The position numbers and the translations under genes were made by a program. The notes under the pieces were generated by a model. It searched no databases, was not told the DNA's origin, and saw nothing but the letters and a program-made list of their open reading frames with translations. DNA of 64,000 bases, from NCBI RefSeq assembly GCF_027943255.1, contig NC_072894.1:82933601-82997600 (forward strand), read 5' to 3'. Below, piece after piece: positions 1-9,829 of the stretch (positions within the stretch are counted from its first letter, which is position 1; each line of letters starts with the position of its first letter). Origin of the DNA: Anastrepha obliqua. Taxonomy: Eukaryota > Arthropoda > Insecta > Diptera > Tephritidae.

Positions 1-201
1 CGGCAGACAATGGCAAACCTCCGAGTGTAGTTCTGCCATGAAAAAGCTCCTCATAAAAATATCTGCCGTTGGGAGTTGGCTTGAAGCTGTAGGTCCCTCC
101 ATTTGTGGAACAACATCAAGACGCACATCACAAATAGAAGGAGGAGCTCGGCCAAACACCTAAAAAGGGTGTAGGCGCTAATTATATATACAATATATAT
201 A
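1..201 (+). repeat. tRNA-derived SINE, copy 1 (5' cut by window edge)
   Basis: This is the 3' two-thirds of a dispersed repeat that recurs about a dozen times in the window. It starts in the body block (cggcagacaatggcaaacc) and runs through the conserved tracts ccatttgtggaacaacatc and gctcggccaaacacc to the tail, where aaagggtgtaggcgctaatt is followed by an AT dinucleotide run. Any tRNA-like head lies before base 1. It encodes nothing; small reading frames across it are incidental. Confidence 0.85.
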
Positions 202-539
202 AAGGCATATCCAAGAAAGATCTTTTGAGTATTCTCGATTCTATCAATGAGAAGCTTATGATGAGAACTCCAGATAAATTCAGCATTTTCATGTTTGAAA
301 CGAACGAAGAACGATATCTGTTGCAGTTTCAAAGTATACGGATCTTGGAAATTGGAACTATTTAAACGCAGAAAACCTAGATTATCGTACGATTTATATG
401 ATAGGCTGGTGTGATTGATGAACGCGAAATTCTTTAATTTCATCGACATTCTTAAGACCAGTTCCAAAGATGCCAGTATAGCCTTCTATTCCTGCAAATC
501 TATGTTCCGCAAAAAAATGGGTACCCAAGCCACAGGACG

Positions 540-1400
540 TGCTGTGGATGTACAGCGTAATGGCCAATTTTAACGTATGGATGCCTGGTTTGGTGGAAAG
601 CTCTTCGGAAGGTCTATAGTATCACTAAACTAAGGAGGGGGCAAAGGACTGCACTTACTTCCCATCGACTTTTACGTTATTTCCAGCGCGACTCAAAGTG
701 CAATCAGATTAAAGGAGGTTGGCCTTTGGAGGCAATCTCTCAAGGAACATGGTAGCATTTTTGGATAGTTAACACCTTATTTGTACGAACTTCAGACAGA
801 TCTCTCCATCCGCAAACTGGAGTTTGAGGGTTGTGCCAGGGCAATCTTTCCTAATAGGCAGGATTGGATCGAGTGGAAAATCTACACCGAAGCTTGTAAT
901 CCTGTCTTCACTAATGGCTCCAAGATGGAATCGGGAGTCGGAGTAGAGATTTTCGCTTAATCAACCAATCTCCTATCTATCTTCTTTCAATTGCAGAATA
1001 CTGCTAGTATTTTTCAGAAGAAGTCTTTGCGACCCTGTAGGCATGCAAAATGCGTAGGGAACGTGAGAGAGAGGGAGATATTAACATTTTCTCCGATAGT
1101 CAAGCCGCAACCAAGCCTTTGACGACGCTACCGTGCAGAATCACACTAGTAAACTCCTGTAAGAAGGACATCAAATATCTTGGGTGCGCTGGTAACATTT
1201 CTCTAACTGGGTTCCAGAACACATGAACATGACGGGAAATAAAATTGCTGATGAGCTTGCTAGGAAGGGAACTGAAATTGCCTCAGGGACCTCCTACCCG
1301 GTCATCAGCACCCCCCTGACAGTTGTTAAAGGGGAACTGCACTAATTATTTCTCAGGAAAGTGAAGAAGGCATGAAGCTCCATTTTTAAATGTGCTATTT
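540..1400 (+). pseudogene. Non-LTR retrotransposon remnant, RNase H region
   Basis: Decayed coding sequence of a non-LTR element that carries an RNase H domain. Near 915-945 one frame reads VFTNGSKMESGVGVEI, the counterpart of the TDGSK start of RNase H, with the first catalytic Asp changed to Asn. Near 1080-1110 comes INIFSDSQAATK, the second acidic motif. Near 1200-1290, in other frames, are SLNWVPEHMN and ADELARKGTEIASG, the usual WVPGH...ADELA end of the domain. Stops and frameshifts separate the pieces, so it is dead. The SINE copy at 1411 follows within about 10 bases. Clade (I, LOA or R1 group) is not settled from this piece. Confidence 0.75.
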
Positions 1401-1410
1401 CGAAAACCCT

Positions 1411-1678
1411 GGCGGCCACCGTAGCCGAATGGGTGGGTGCGTGACTACCATTCGGAATTCACAGAGAGGTTCGTAGGTTCGAATCTCGGTGAACCATCAA
1501 ATTAAGAAAAACATTTTTCTAATAGCGGTCGCCCCTCGGCAGGCAATGTCAAACCTCCGAGTGTATTTCTGCCATGAAAAAGCTCCTCATAAAAATATCT
1601 GCCGTTCGGAGTCGGCTTGAAACTACAGGTCTCTCCATTTGTGGAACAACATCAAGACGCACGCCACAAATAAGAGGA
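1411..1678 (+). repeat. tRNA-derived SINE, copy 2 (head and body; best A and B boxes)
   Basis: Best-preserved tRNA-like head in the window. The pol III A box is at 1422-1433 (tagccgaatggg, a full fit to TRGYNNARNNGG). The B box is at 1476-1486 (ggttcgaatct, close to GGTTCGANNCC). The 54-base spacing resembles a tRNA with a long variable arm. The unrelated body follows from about 1520. The copy stops in the acaaataagagga tract, so the AT tail is missing. It is not a tRNA gene: there is no acceptor stem pairing and the head runs straight into the repeated body. Confidence 0.88.
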
Positions 1679-2316
1679 TTGTTTCATATACAACCACAGG
1701 ACATCGTTCACGAAATTCATCCTGCGAGAATCGGCAGTCATATCGAGGCTTGATATACCAGCGTTTCGCAGAGGCTAAGTACAGTGCTTTAATATCAAAA
1801 GTTGAAGTAAACTGATCAATGTACTCCTGTCTCGATAATTCGCATCGAAAATCACAATAAATTACCGCACTAAAATTTGTTCGAGTTAATTTCAATTTTT
1901 AAGCGAGATGAATGTTTCAACTCACTAAAAAAGGCCAAATAAAGCTCGTAAGTGCAAACATTATGTATAAGTTTATGCTAAAAAATATCAAACTTTTCGG
2001 TGAAAATGTCGCCCAGCTCATCACTCCCAGTGTTACAAAGGCTTATAATATGAAAAGCAACCCTCGTAGTTATTAGAAGTACAAGAAATTGATTTAAAAG
2101 TGCTTAGCGCTGCTATTTATTATTTTTAAATTTTTATACATGTCGTATGAGTGAAATTTCACCTTTCACAACTTAGAGAATAAAGTTAGTCTTTGCAAAC
2201 AACATCTTTAAGCCATTCCATTAGAAAACACGATTTAAATTTACAATGCACTTTAGTAATAATGAGAAAAGTGCCGGTTGAGGATTAAAAGTTAATTATT
2301 TTATTATAGGCAACTA
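1679..2316. other. No recognisable gene
   Basis: AT-rich sequence with no repeat, domain or RNA that I recognise. It separates SINE copy 2 from the mariner derivative. Confidence 0.5.
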
Positions 2317-2740
2317 CCACCTTGATCAAAAAGTTCCCGAAATATATTCAGGAATTTCAAAATACCAGTTTATTCCTAAGAATTGATATTATCGGCTTTA
2401 AAATTCTCCCCTTGAAACATTTCTGGAACACTTTTCCCGGTATAGCTAAAAGAGTCGTACTCGATTTTTTCATTACTTCCTTTCGGCGTTCCCCGTAGTG
2501 GTTAACTCGGTCAAACAAAAAAAAACCACTGGGAGTCATATCAGGTGATTTATAGGGGTGTTAGATTGTATTCCTTTCTTTCTTGGTCAAAAATTCATGG
2601 AAACTGATGTATGACGGTACGTAATCATTGTACAAAATACACGAGTTGTGTTCCTTCAACTCACTTCAATTTTTGCAAATAAATCAGTTGACTTAGAGCA
2701 TCACCGAACAGTTATTCCGGGAACTTTTTGATCAAGGTAG
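2317..2740 (-). mobile_element. Mariner deletion derivative (424 bp) with TIRs
   Basis: Terminal inverted repeats bound the element. The left end is ccaccttgatcaaaaagttc and the right end, read in reverse, is ctaccttgatcaaaaagttc. TA dinucleotides flank both ends (2315-2316 and 2741-2742), the Tc1/mariner target duplication. Inside, the minus strand (2357-2539) reads FFLFDRVNHYGERRKEV and LLAIPGKVFQKCFKG, which matches the part of a mariner transposase after the third catalytic Asp. The helix-turn-helix and catalytic core are gone, so it could move only with transposase from elsewhere. A one-ended relative lies at about 33667. Confidence 0.8.
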
Positions 2741-3849
2741 TACTTAACTATGGGTTTACAATTCGCAATCACTTTTTAACTCATTAATTTTAGTTTTTGC
2801 TATAAATTACCAGTTAATATAATACTTGAAATAAACGGTATCGATGATTGAAATGGGCGGGTGCTCGCTAGGCGCTCATTAAGGCAAATAATTATTAGTT
2901 AAGTTTTAATAACCACCAATAGCCTTTCATTAGCTTTTTGTTTGCCTACTTATTGGCATAGCTTTGTAACTTCTCAAATCTTGCATTTAATTGACGGGCG
3001 CCATTGCGCGAATACACAAATAGAAATTGCAAAATGCAAGCAAGTGGGCAATGATAAAAAAGTGTTAAAAGTGCAGTCATGATTCGATCGGCACTCAGCA
3101 TAAATTAACATCAGTTGCAAAGTAAATGCTGTCACTTGACTCTAACGACTTTTAACTACTTTAACTACATAAATGCATACGAGTATTTTTCTTTTTGCAC
3201 ATGGAAAGGTGACAATTTCGGTTTTAGTTAATTTTTTATTTTCACTTCAATCAATTTTTTTTTGCAATTTTTTTCGAGGGTTCATTGTCACATCTACTCA
3301 CTTCATTCGTATGAAATGTGTAGGTTAATTGCCTTGTTTATTGCACTTTTATAATGAACTTTAGTACCGCATGGCTTATTTGGTATTCAAATAATATCTT
3401 TGAAGAAAAATTAAATGCTTGTTGTGCTTTGATTTTTATGGGATTTTTTCATTGTACCTCAAACTATTTAAGTTACCTAATGACTTGTGTGTAGAATTTC
3501 AAATTAAATTTCATTGATGTAATAAAAATCTTATCTACATTCCACTTCGTCATTTTAACGTAGTGCAGTTTGTGCAATAGTGGGTCAGATCTGTTTTGAG
3601 CAGAGGTATGCAAAAATAAACTTGAACAAAATGATGTGGTAAAGGAAGTGCACATAAAAACCAAAAATAGTATATATGCCAAACCAAAAATAGTATATTA
3701 AGTTCTGCGGCTCACGCGATTTTTTCCAGCATCAGGTTAAAGGAGTCATCCAGTCTGAAAGCTCGTTAGGCATCAAACGGCTCGGAGTGGTCCTTCGCAA
3801 TTCTGATGGCGCCACTGGTATTGAGCAACGTCATTTCAGATAGCGCGGC
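2741..3849. other. No recognisable gene
   Basis: AT-rich with T and A runs. Small frames here have no recognisable domain. I see no repeats apart from an AT dinucleotide run leading into the SINE copy at 3850. Confidence 0.5.
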
Positions 3850-3934
3850 ATATATATGGTATATATATTTATATATGTATAATTGGCGATCTCCGAATGG
3901 TAGTCATGCACCAACCCATTCGGCTACGGCGGCC
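3850..3934 (-). repeat. tRNA-derived SINE, copy 3 (internally deleted)
   Basis: Read on the minus strand, the tRNA-like head (ggccgccgtagccgaatggg, then the short arm to ccattcgg) joins directly to the 3' end (cgccaattat and an AT run). The whole body is missing. Head and tail are both recognisable, so this is a deletion rather than an end truncation. Confidence 0.75.
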
Positions 3935-3964
3935 GATAAGTAACTTCTTTTCGTACTATCTAAT

Positions 3965-4525
3965 GCAGCTTTAAAAAAAAGAATATTTGGCAGATTGTAG
4001 ATTTCGCAGGTCTAATGTCCCACTGATAAGGTCCAATCAGTTGCTTTTTTTGGCCACAGACAATACGCTCGTTAAGCACTTTTACGCGATATTTAGAAGG
4101 CTAATCCTACGGTAATTGCCGCAGATTGCAGGATCACCCCTCTTAGGGATTGGACAGATTAAATTCAATTCCAATTAGCAGGCATGTTTTCATACGACCA
4201 TATTTTGTATAGGAGCTGAGGCAGCCACCTTATCATCACCTCGCCGCTATGTCCGTCGGCTCCCGCGGCTTAATTGTTCTTTAGCCGCGTTAACGCTATT
4301 CTCAACTCGTCATGGTTAGATTGCGGAACGGCAGTTCCGTCGTCAACGATTGGGGTATTGGGATATTCACATTCTCTGTGACATACGCAGCTGTCAGTGT
4401 TTAACAAGTTCGAAAAGAGTTCCCTCCATAATCCTTCCATCAATCCAACATGATCGATCTGATTTCGCGGTTTCCGATCAGAAGCCAGCCACGTAGCTTG
4501 GTGTATTTTTTTAGGAAGGACCGCT
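3965..4525 (-). pseudogene. RTE-like non-LTR retrotransposon remnant (endonuclease end joined to reverse transcriptase)
   Basis: On the minus strand, 4525-4440 encodes a short piece of APE-type endonuclease (KKIHQATWLASDRK, then NQIDHV). From about 4435 the frame passes into the reverse-transcriptase linker and first palm segment: ELRIALTRLKNN, a stop in place of Lys, AAGADG, then LLYKIWSYENMPANWN. Pieces of the same family occur at 33945-34860 (reverse transcriptase) and 48744-49719 (endonuclease). Compared with those, most sequence between the two domains is lost, so an internal deletion is likely. Several stops make it non-functional. RTE assignment rests on the endonuclease motif string and is tentative. 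Confidence 0.7.
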
Positions 4526-4861
4526 CTAAGAAAAAATGTTATGGCTTAATATCTGAACTGACTTTTTTTAATGGTTAGCCAATTGCATCCAAAACAATAT
4601 CAACTATTAACGAAACAAATATTATTATTATTGTGAGAGGATACAGCACTGCGACCTGAAATATCTATTGTAATCCTTGCATAGATTCAAAGTATTTGTT
4701 TTTAGTCAAACTCCTGTAATAAATTTCCTTCTCTGGTAAAATATTTTTACCCAGGCATTGTTTCGATTATGTATCAGTGCTGAGTATGTCGCCAACACAT
4801 TTTTGACGGCTTCAACTTACTCCCTACAGTACCTGTAAGTTCCATTGGAGTAGATCCCCAG

Positions 4862-5140
4862 ATTATATATCCATATGTATATAATTGGCGCTTACAGTCT
4901 TTTTTTGGTGTTTTTTGGGTCGAGCTCATCCTCATATTTGTTATGGGCGTCTAGATGCTTCTTTTCAAATGGAAAGATCCGCAGTTTAAAGCCGGCTCCT
5001 AACAGCAGATGGTGTTTTTTTATGAGAAGTGTTTTGTGGCGGAAATACACTCGGAGGCTCGCCATTGTCTGTACGAGATTTCAAATCTGTACACTTCTGA
5101 ATGGTAGTCACTCATCAGCCCACCCGGCTACGGCAGTCAA
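4862..5140 (-). repeat. tRNA-derived SINE, copy 4 (near full length, diverged)
   Basis: Minus-strand copy: the AT tail and aattggcgc end lie at 4862-4892, the body runs through 5060, and the head ends near 5140 (ctacggcag, the reverse of the A-box region). The B box is eroded (gatttcaaatc near 5078). Divergence from copy 2 is high, suggesting an older insertion. Confidence 0.78.
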
Positions 5141-6207
5141 ATATTTTCCAAATCCAAACCACAATGGCTAGTTACGCGATTGGGCAACTAATGAGAACAG
5201 TTTATTATGCACGACTTGAGCATATACTTAATATTCGCGTAGGTATCGTGAATTGGACACCAAGTTCGTGCCGTTCGAGCCCGCTAAGTTTTTCTTATGG
5301 GGGGGTTTTTTTTGAATAAGCCGAAATCGGCCGATGCTATTATAGTAAATTCACGAAAGCCTTACAACAATTTGAGCATGCAGATACATCGTGCCCTAAG
5401 CCAAAGTCTTCCCCATGAGGGAACTCTACTCGTTTCATGTTCGACTTATTTATGACTCTTAACACCGTCAACCTTTCAGCGCTACTAAAATACATTAAAA
5501 ACTCCACAAACATCGGTGATGGAGAGGTGGTCGACGAATTATTTATATTGTACGAAATCAGCTGTAATACTTTGAGGTCAAATATATATAATTTTCTATA
5601 TTTCAAAGCTCTCCAACCACCAGAAGGATCTTTACTGAACTTCACGCTAATGAAACTTATGCCCGAAGGTAAACGATGATCCTTCCAATTATTCTCGCTT
5701 CTTCAATGCACGGAACCTAATTTGGTTTACACCTCTCACGTAGCTGGTTTTATTCTCTCAACCCGCCTTTTTGGAAAACCTGAGAGATTTCATGTCAAAT
5801 GATCCAAATATTTTGGATATTGTGGTAAATTTTTCTGAAAACTGCTTTATTTGTATGGTTGATTATAATAAGAAGTAAACTAAAAAAAAAATTCACAATT
5901 TTCGGATTTATCCAATATTGCAAATTTTACTGTAGGGTTCTTTAAAATGAAATATCTTCGGTTCTTTCAACATTTTTATAAAGGCTTTCTTTTCTAATTT
6001 TTTATGATAAAGTAAACTTTTTTTTTAATATGTTGTATATATTTTCTTATTCAAAATTGTTTGGGAGAATTTTTTTTTGTGATTTTTGAAAGAAAGACTA
6101 CTCACATATTTTTCTAATTATTTTTTAATAAGTAGCTGAGACTATGCTCTGTAATCCCTACAAGTTTCATAAAAGCTGCCATAAATTTTAGAGTTATATT
6201 CAAATAC
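5141..6207. other. No recognisable gene
   Basis: Unique-looking sequence to about 5760, then very AT-rich. Two overlapping frames on opposite strands at 5340-5679 have no domain I recognise. They look like chance openings. Confidence 0.5.
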
Positions 6208-6530
6208 GTACGTAGTCGAACGGGTTGGTGCGTGACTAACATTCGGAAGTGCACAGGTTCGAATCTCCGTGCATGCAACACCAAATGATAGAAAAAGTTT
6301 TTTCAAATAGCGATCGCCTCTCGGCGGGTAATAACAAACCTTCGAGTGCAATGAAAAAACTCCATGAAAAAGCTTCTCATTTCCCGTTCCGAGTCGGCTT
6401 AAAACTGTACGTTTCTCCATTTCTGGAACAATATTAAGACGCACACCACAAATAGAGGCTATAGAGCTAAAGAGCTTGGCTAAACTTCCAATAAAGAGTG
6501 TCAGAGCCAATTATATAGGTATATAATACG
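6208..6530 (+). repeat. tRNA-derived SINE, copy 5 (full length)
   Basis: Full-length copy. The head (gtagtcgaacgggttggtgc) carries the A box, and the B box at about 6257 reads ggttcgaatctcc. Body and the aattatataggtatataat tail are all present. The stretch at 6430-6510 differs from the other copies by small insertions. Confidence 0.83.
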
Positions 6531-6974
6531 AACAGCAAATCAGTGCAAAATACTGTAAATTTTCGTGTAACATATTCGAAGTGATAGGGATCGAGCCCTT
6601 GAACCAAGAACTGGCTTGCCATGCCCAAGCATTCCGTATATCCACTTCATAAATTATTGAACTGAACTTAACCACAAATTAAACTCCAAGTTAACCTAGT
6701 AAAATAAATGAAATAAAATTTAATTTAAAAACCGCAATAGCATTTAACAGCTCATACGATCGATTTTTTATAATGAAGTACTAGAAACACCTTAGCCGCA
6801 GGCAAGTAATATATGTAGGCTGCAAATATTGCCTGTAATGACTGGGTAATTGACATAGAGGCTGGTTAAATATTCATCATCACAAAAAATGGATTACTTT
6901 CCCATGTATTGTAAAGGTGGAATATTTTGCGCTGTTGAGAATTTTGATTTGTGATTGTGCATAAAAAGAAATTT

Positions 6975-7140
6975 GGAAACAAATAAAACAAGTAAGGAAG
7001 TGCTAAATTCGGTAAGAACAGAACTTTAAATACCCGCGCACAGTTTAGTAAAATTTATTTTGGGCTGGCCGCTAAGTTTTGGAATCCAACAAACTCCATG
7101 TGTTATAGGCTATAGTTACAGCAGACAGACAGATGAGCGG
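6975..7140. repeat. Possible fragment of a dispersed dipteran repeat
   Basis: The string acaagtaaggaagtgctaaa and a later cagacagacagatgagcgg resemble a common fly repeat that begins with an acaagtaaggaag motif and later carries cggacagac-like tracts. This rests on memory of the pattern and was not aligned. Confidence 0.3.
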
Positions 7141-7379
7141 AAAATGTAAGCCCATGTATGGTATAACGAGGAGGCGTGGTTTTATACAATCTCAATAATT
7201 ATTATGTCGGATCTAAATGAGGTGGCGAGCAACACGTGGTGGTGGCGCCTCCCTTTTTCCAAAACTTTATTTTTGACAGATATATTAATTTTTTTTGTTG
7301 GTTTTGAGAATTAACTTGACATTAAAGGTTATGGTGGTTGTTGACCGATTTCGCCAATTTTCAATACCATCCTATTTTG

Positions 7380-7800
7380 GAGAGTAATATGCGTGCGAGC
7401 TTGGTAAGCTGATAGAGGCTGCTGGTGAACAAAACTGATGTTAGCTCTCACGTCCGACCGTATGCCGCAGATCTTCCTGTCATTAAGTAGAAGGGGCCAT
7501 AGACAGCTGGTTGGACTGATGATGGGCCACTTATTATGGGCGAAGCACATGCAAAATGTAGGCATATCCGACAGTGCGCTCTGCTCAGCATGTGGAGAGA
7601 AGGATGAGATGGTGGACTACTTTCTGTGCGTCTGCCCGCTCTGTTTGCTTGAATCAGGCTTGAGGTCTTTGGCCCTGATATGTTAAGAAGCGACCACCTT
7701 GGCTTCTTACCACTATAAGATCTACTCAGATTTCTTCGGAGGTCAGGTGGATTTAAAGAAAATAAAAAGGGGACTTGAGTGCAGTACAATGGACTTAAAT
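7380..7800 (+). pseudogene. Non-LTR retrotransposon remnant, C-terminal zinc-knuckle region
   Basis: A plus-strand frame at 7438-7686 reads LSRRGHRQLVGLMMGHLLW, then CSACGEKDEMVDYFLCVC. This is the Cys-rich segment (C-x2-C ... H/Y-x4-C) found after RNase H in several insect non-LTR elements. A frameshift near 7650 and later stops end it. The 3' part (gagtgcagtacaatggactt) matches the 60790 end of the larger minus-strand copy at 60790-62060, so both belong to one family. Only the 3' end is present, as expected of a 5'-truncated insertion. Confidence 0.78.
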
Positions 7801-7999
7801 TTGTCTAATGCTTGTTAGTTTGTCTCGAAAAAAAAAGTGTAACGAGTTTCATAGAAATATATGGATTTTTGCTGGAGTTATCGTGCGCATGGATAGATAT
7901 AGCTAAATTGACTCCACTGATCATTCTCATCCTTTCGGTTTATATTTGTACGACTACACAAATCTATCTCGCTTGTTCTATACTGCCACATACAACCGT

Positions 8000-9639
8000 T
8001 ATGTGAACAAAATTCCAATACCCTTGAGTATAAATGCAGCCAAAAGGCAATTTCTTTAAGCAAGAATAAATTACCAGAAAATGTGATACTTATCACACAA
8101 ATAGTAAAGAGCTCAATTTAATATTCGCATACCAATGTGATACAGTTATTCATAGATAGTAGTTATTGACGTTTTTCTGTGGTTCATTGCTTTAATAAAA
8201 TTATTTGCCATTAAAATTCAGCATATAGAATAAACAGGATTTCATGAATAATTAAGAATGCAAAAAATAAATTTATCCAAGAATTTCAATATTTGTTTTT
8301 GTTAGAATACAGGTGTACCGAAAACGATTATTTCATGGCAAATGGTTGGACAGCAGGGCATATATTACTTTTAGCCAAGTGTTGTTAACTTTTAGAGTTT
8401 TGTAAACAACTTAATTCGGAAGAGAATGATTTTATGAAATAAACAACAACAGAAAAGTGACAAGTGAATGCGTAAACCAATAAATGCTGTTCAATTACGA
8501 GCACATAGACTTGACAATTGTCTGGTTAATATGTTCATTAGTGACGTCGATTCAAACAAACGCAAAAAATTAATTGACATTTCAAAGTTCACTAAAACTA
8601 CTTTCAACTGTCCAGTGGTTGGAGAACTTATTTCAAGTAATTATTTTGTGTTATTTGCCAATTCACATACATACATGTATCTACATACACATACATGTTC
8701 ATATGCATGTGCATAAGCACATAGTTCATAATGATTTTTAAGCCAGCATAAAGTGTTTCTTTGAAAGAAAAACAAAGCATTCCCGCAGTATACAATATAT
8801 GGTCCTCCATGCAATATACAAATATGGTCCACCAACAATACTTTCAACTTCCGGGAGCAAAACAACTTAAATTGAAGTCATAAGAATGTGGTCCAACCTT
8901 AATATTATTTATAGCTCATTTCCTATGCTCCACAAATAAGCTACTACCCAACTGTATGTACCTAGTACCGGACAAGTTTTACTATTTTAGCCTTCGCATA
9001 TATGATCATATTTACCTGCATACATATTTGCATATATCCACATATTTATGTAAATATAAAGGTACGTGCATATCTTATAATAAATGGGAATTTGGCAAAC
9101 TTAGCTCAAACTAGCACATTTTGAGACAGTACCAGTCCAATCTCAATGCCCAACTGCTAACTTCCCCTGACGTAGAGCTATGCTAATGACTGTAGCAGAT
9201 ACTTTCTGCATTTTGAGCTTGTTCCGGGTGGTTCATTTGACACTTGGAACTCAATTTAATTCAACAAAATTTTATATAAAAAACGCATGCATGATTTTCA
9301 GAAAATCTTTTTATTGGAAGAGTGAAGCTTTTCATTAAACCTGGAATAAAATATCATTCAAATGATTTGTACGGCTAGTTAATCCGGCCAACCTAATTTT
9401 TTAGTACATTTTCAGCACTTTCGGCTCTTATGAAACCTCGACTCAGTTTTTCTGATTTTTCATCCACCATTATCCTATAAAAAATATAGTAGAAAATCGA
9501 ATGTAAGTCTCACTGTGCGGCAAGTAGCACCGTGCAGTTTCAATAAAATATTTTCATCACTCTCTGGAATTTGTATGTAAGTAGTAGTTATTGCCGAAGG
9601 GCAGGAAGTATTTTTCATTAAATTGATACTTAATATCGA
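8000..9639. other. No gene; microsatellite-like ACAT/TATG tracts
   Basis: AT-rich sequence with short arrays: cacatacatacatgtatcta around 8665-8715 and catatttgcatatatccaca around 9000-9060. Small frames follow the simple repeats. I see nothing else. Confidence 0.5.
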
Positions 9640-9706
9640 CAATGGGATTTGAATCCTAACCCATCCAATGGTAGTCACGCACAAACCAATTCGGCTATGG
9701 CGGCCA
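9640..9706 (-). repeat. tRNA-derived SINE, copy 6 (head only)
   Basis: Minus-strand fragment limited to the tRNA-like head: ggccgccatagccgaattgg carries the A box and ggattcaaatccc the B box. No body follows. Confidence 0.75.
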
Positions 9707-9829
9707 CCTCTTCTAAGTGGGTACACAAAAAAATCGGAGTTGGCCATTGAGTGTAATGGTCAAAAAAGAATGGTCTGTTGATACCGCTCAATCCTAATCG
9801 GCACCTAACAAGCGCTCGTTATTGGGTCC

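Noticed and set aside
1411..1500. A tRNA gene from matching A and B boxes
   Set aside because: The head is followed by the same body in many copies and lacks a paired acceptor stem; it is the SINE head.
5340..5679. Two overlapping ORFs of 80-101 residues on opposite strands
   Set aside because: No domain, codon pattern or neighbour supports either; likely chance openings.
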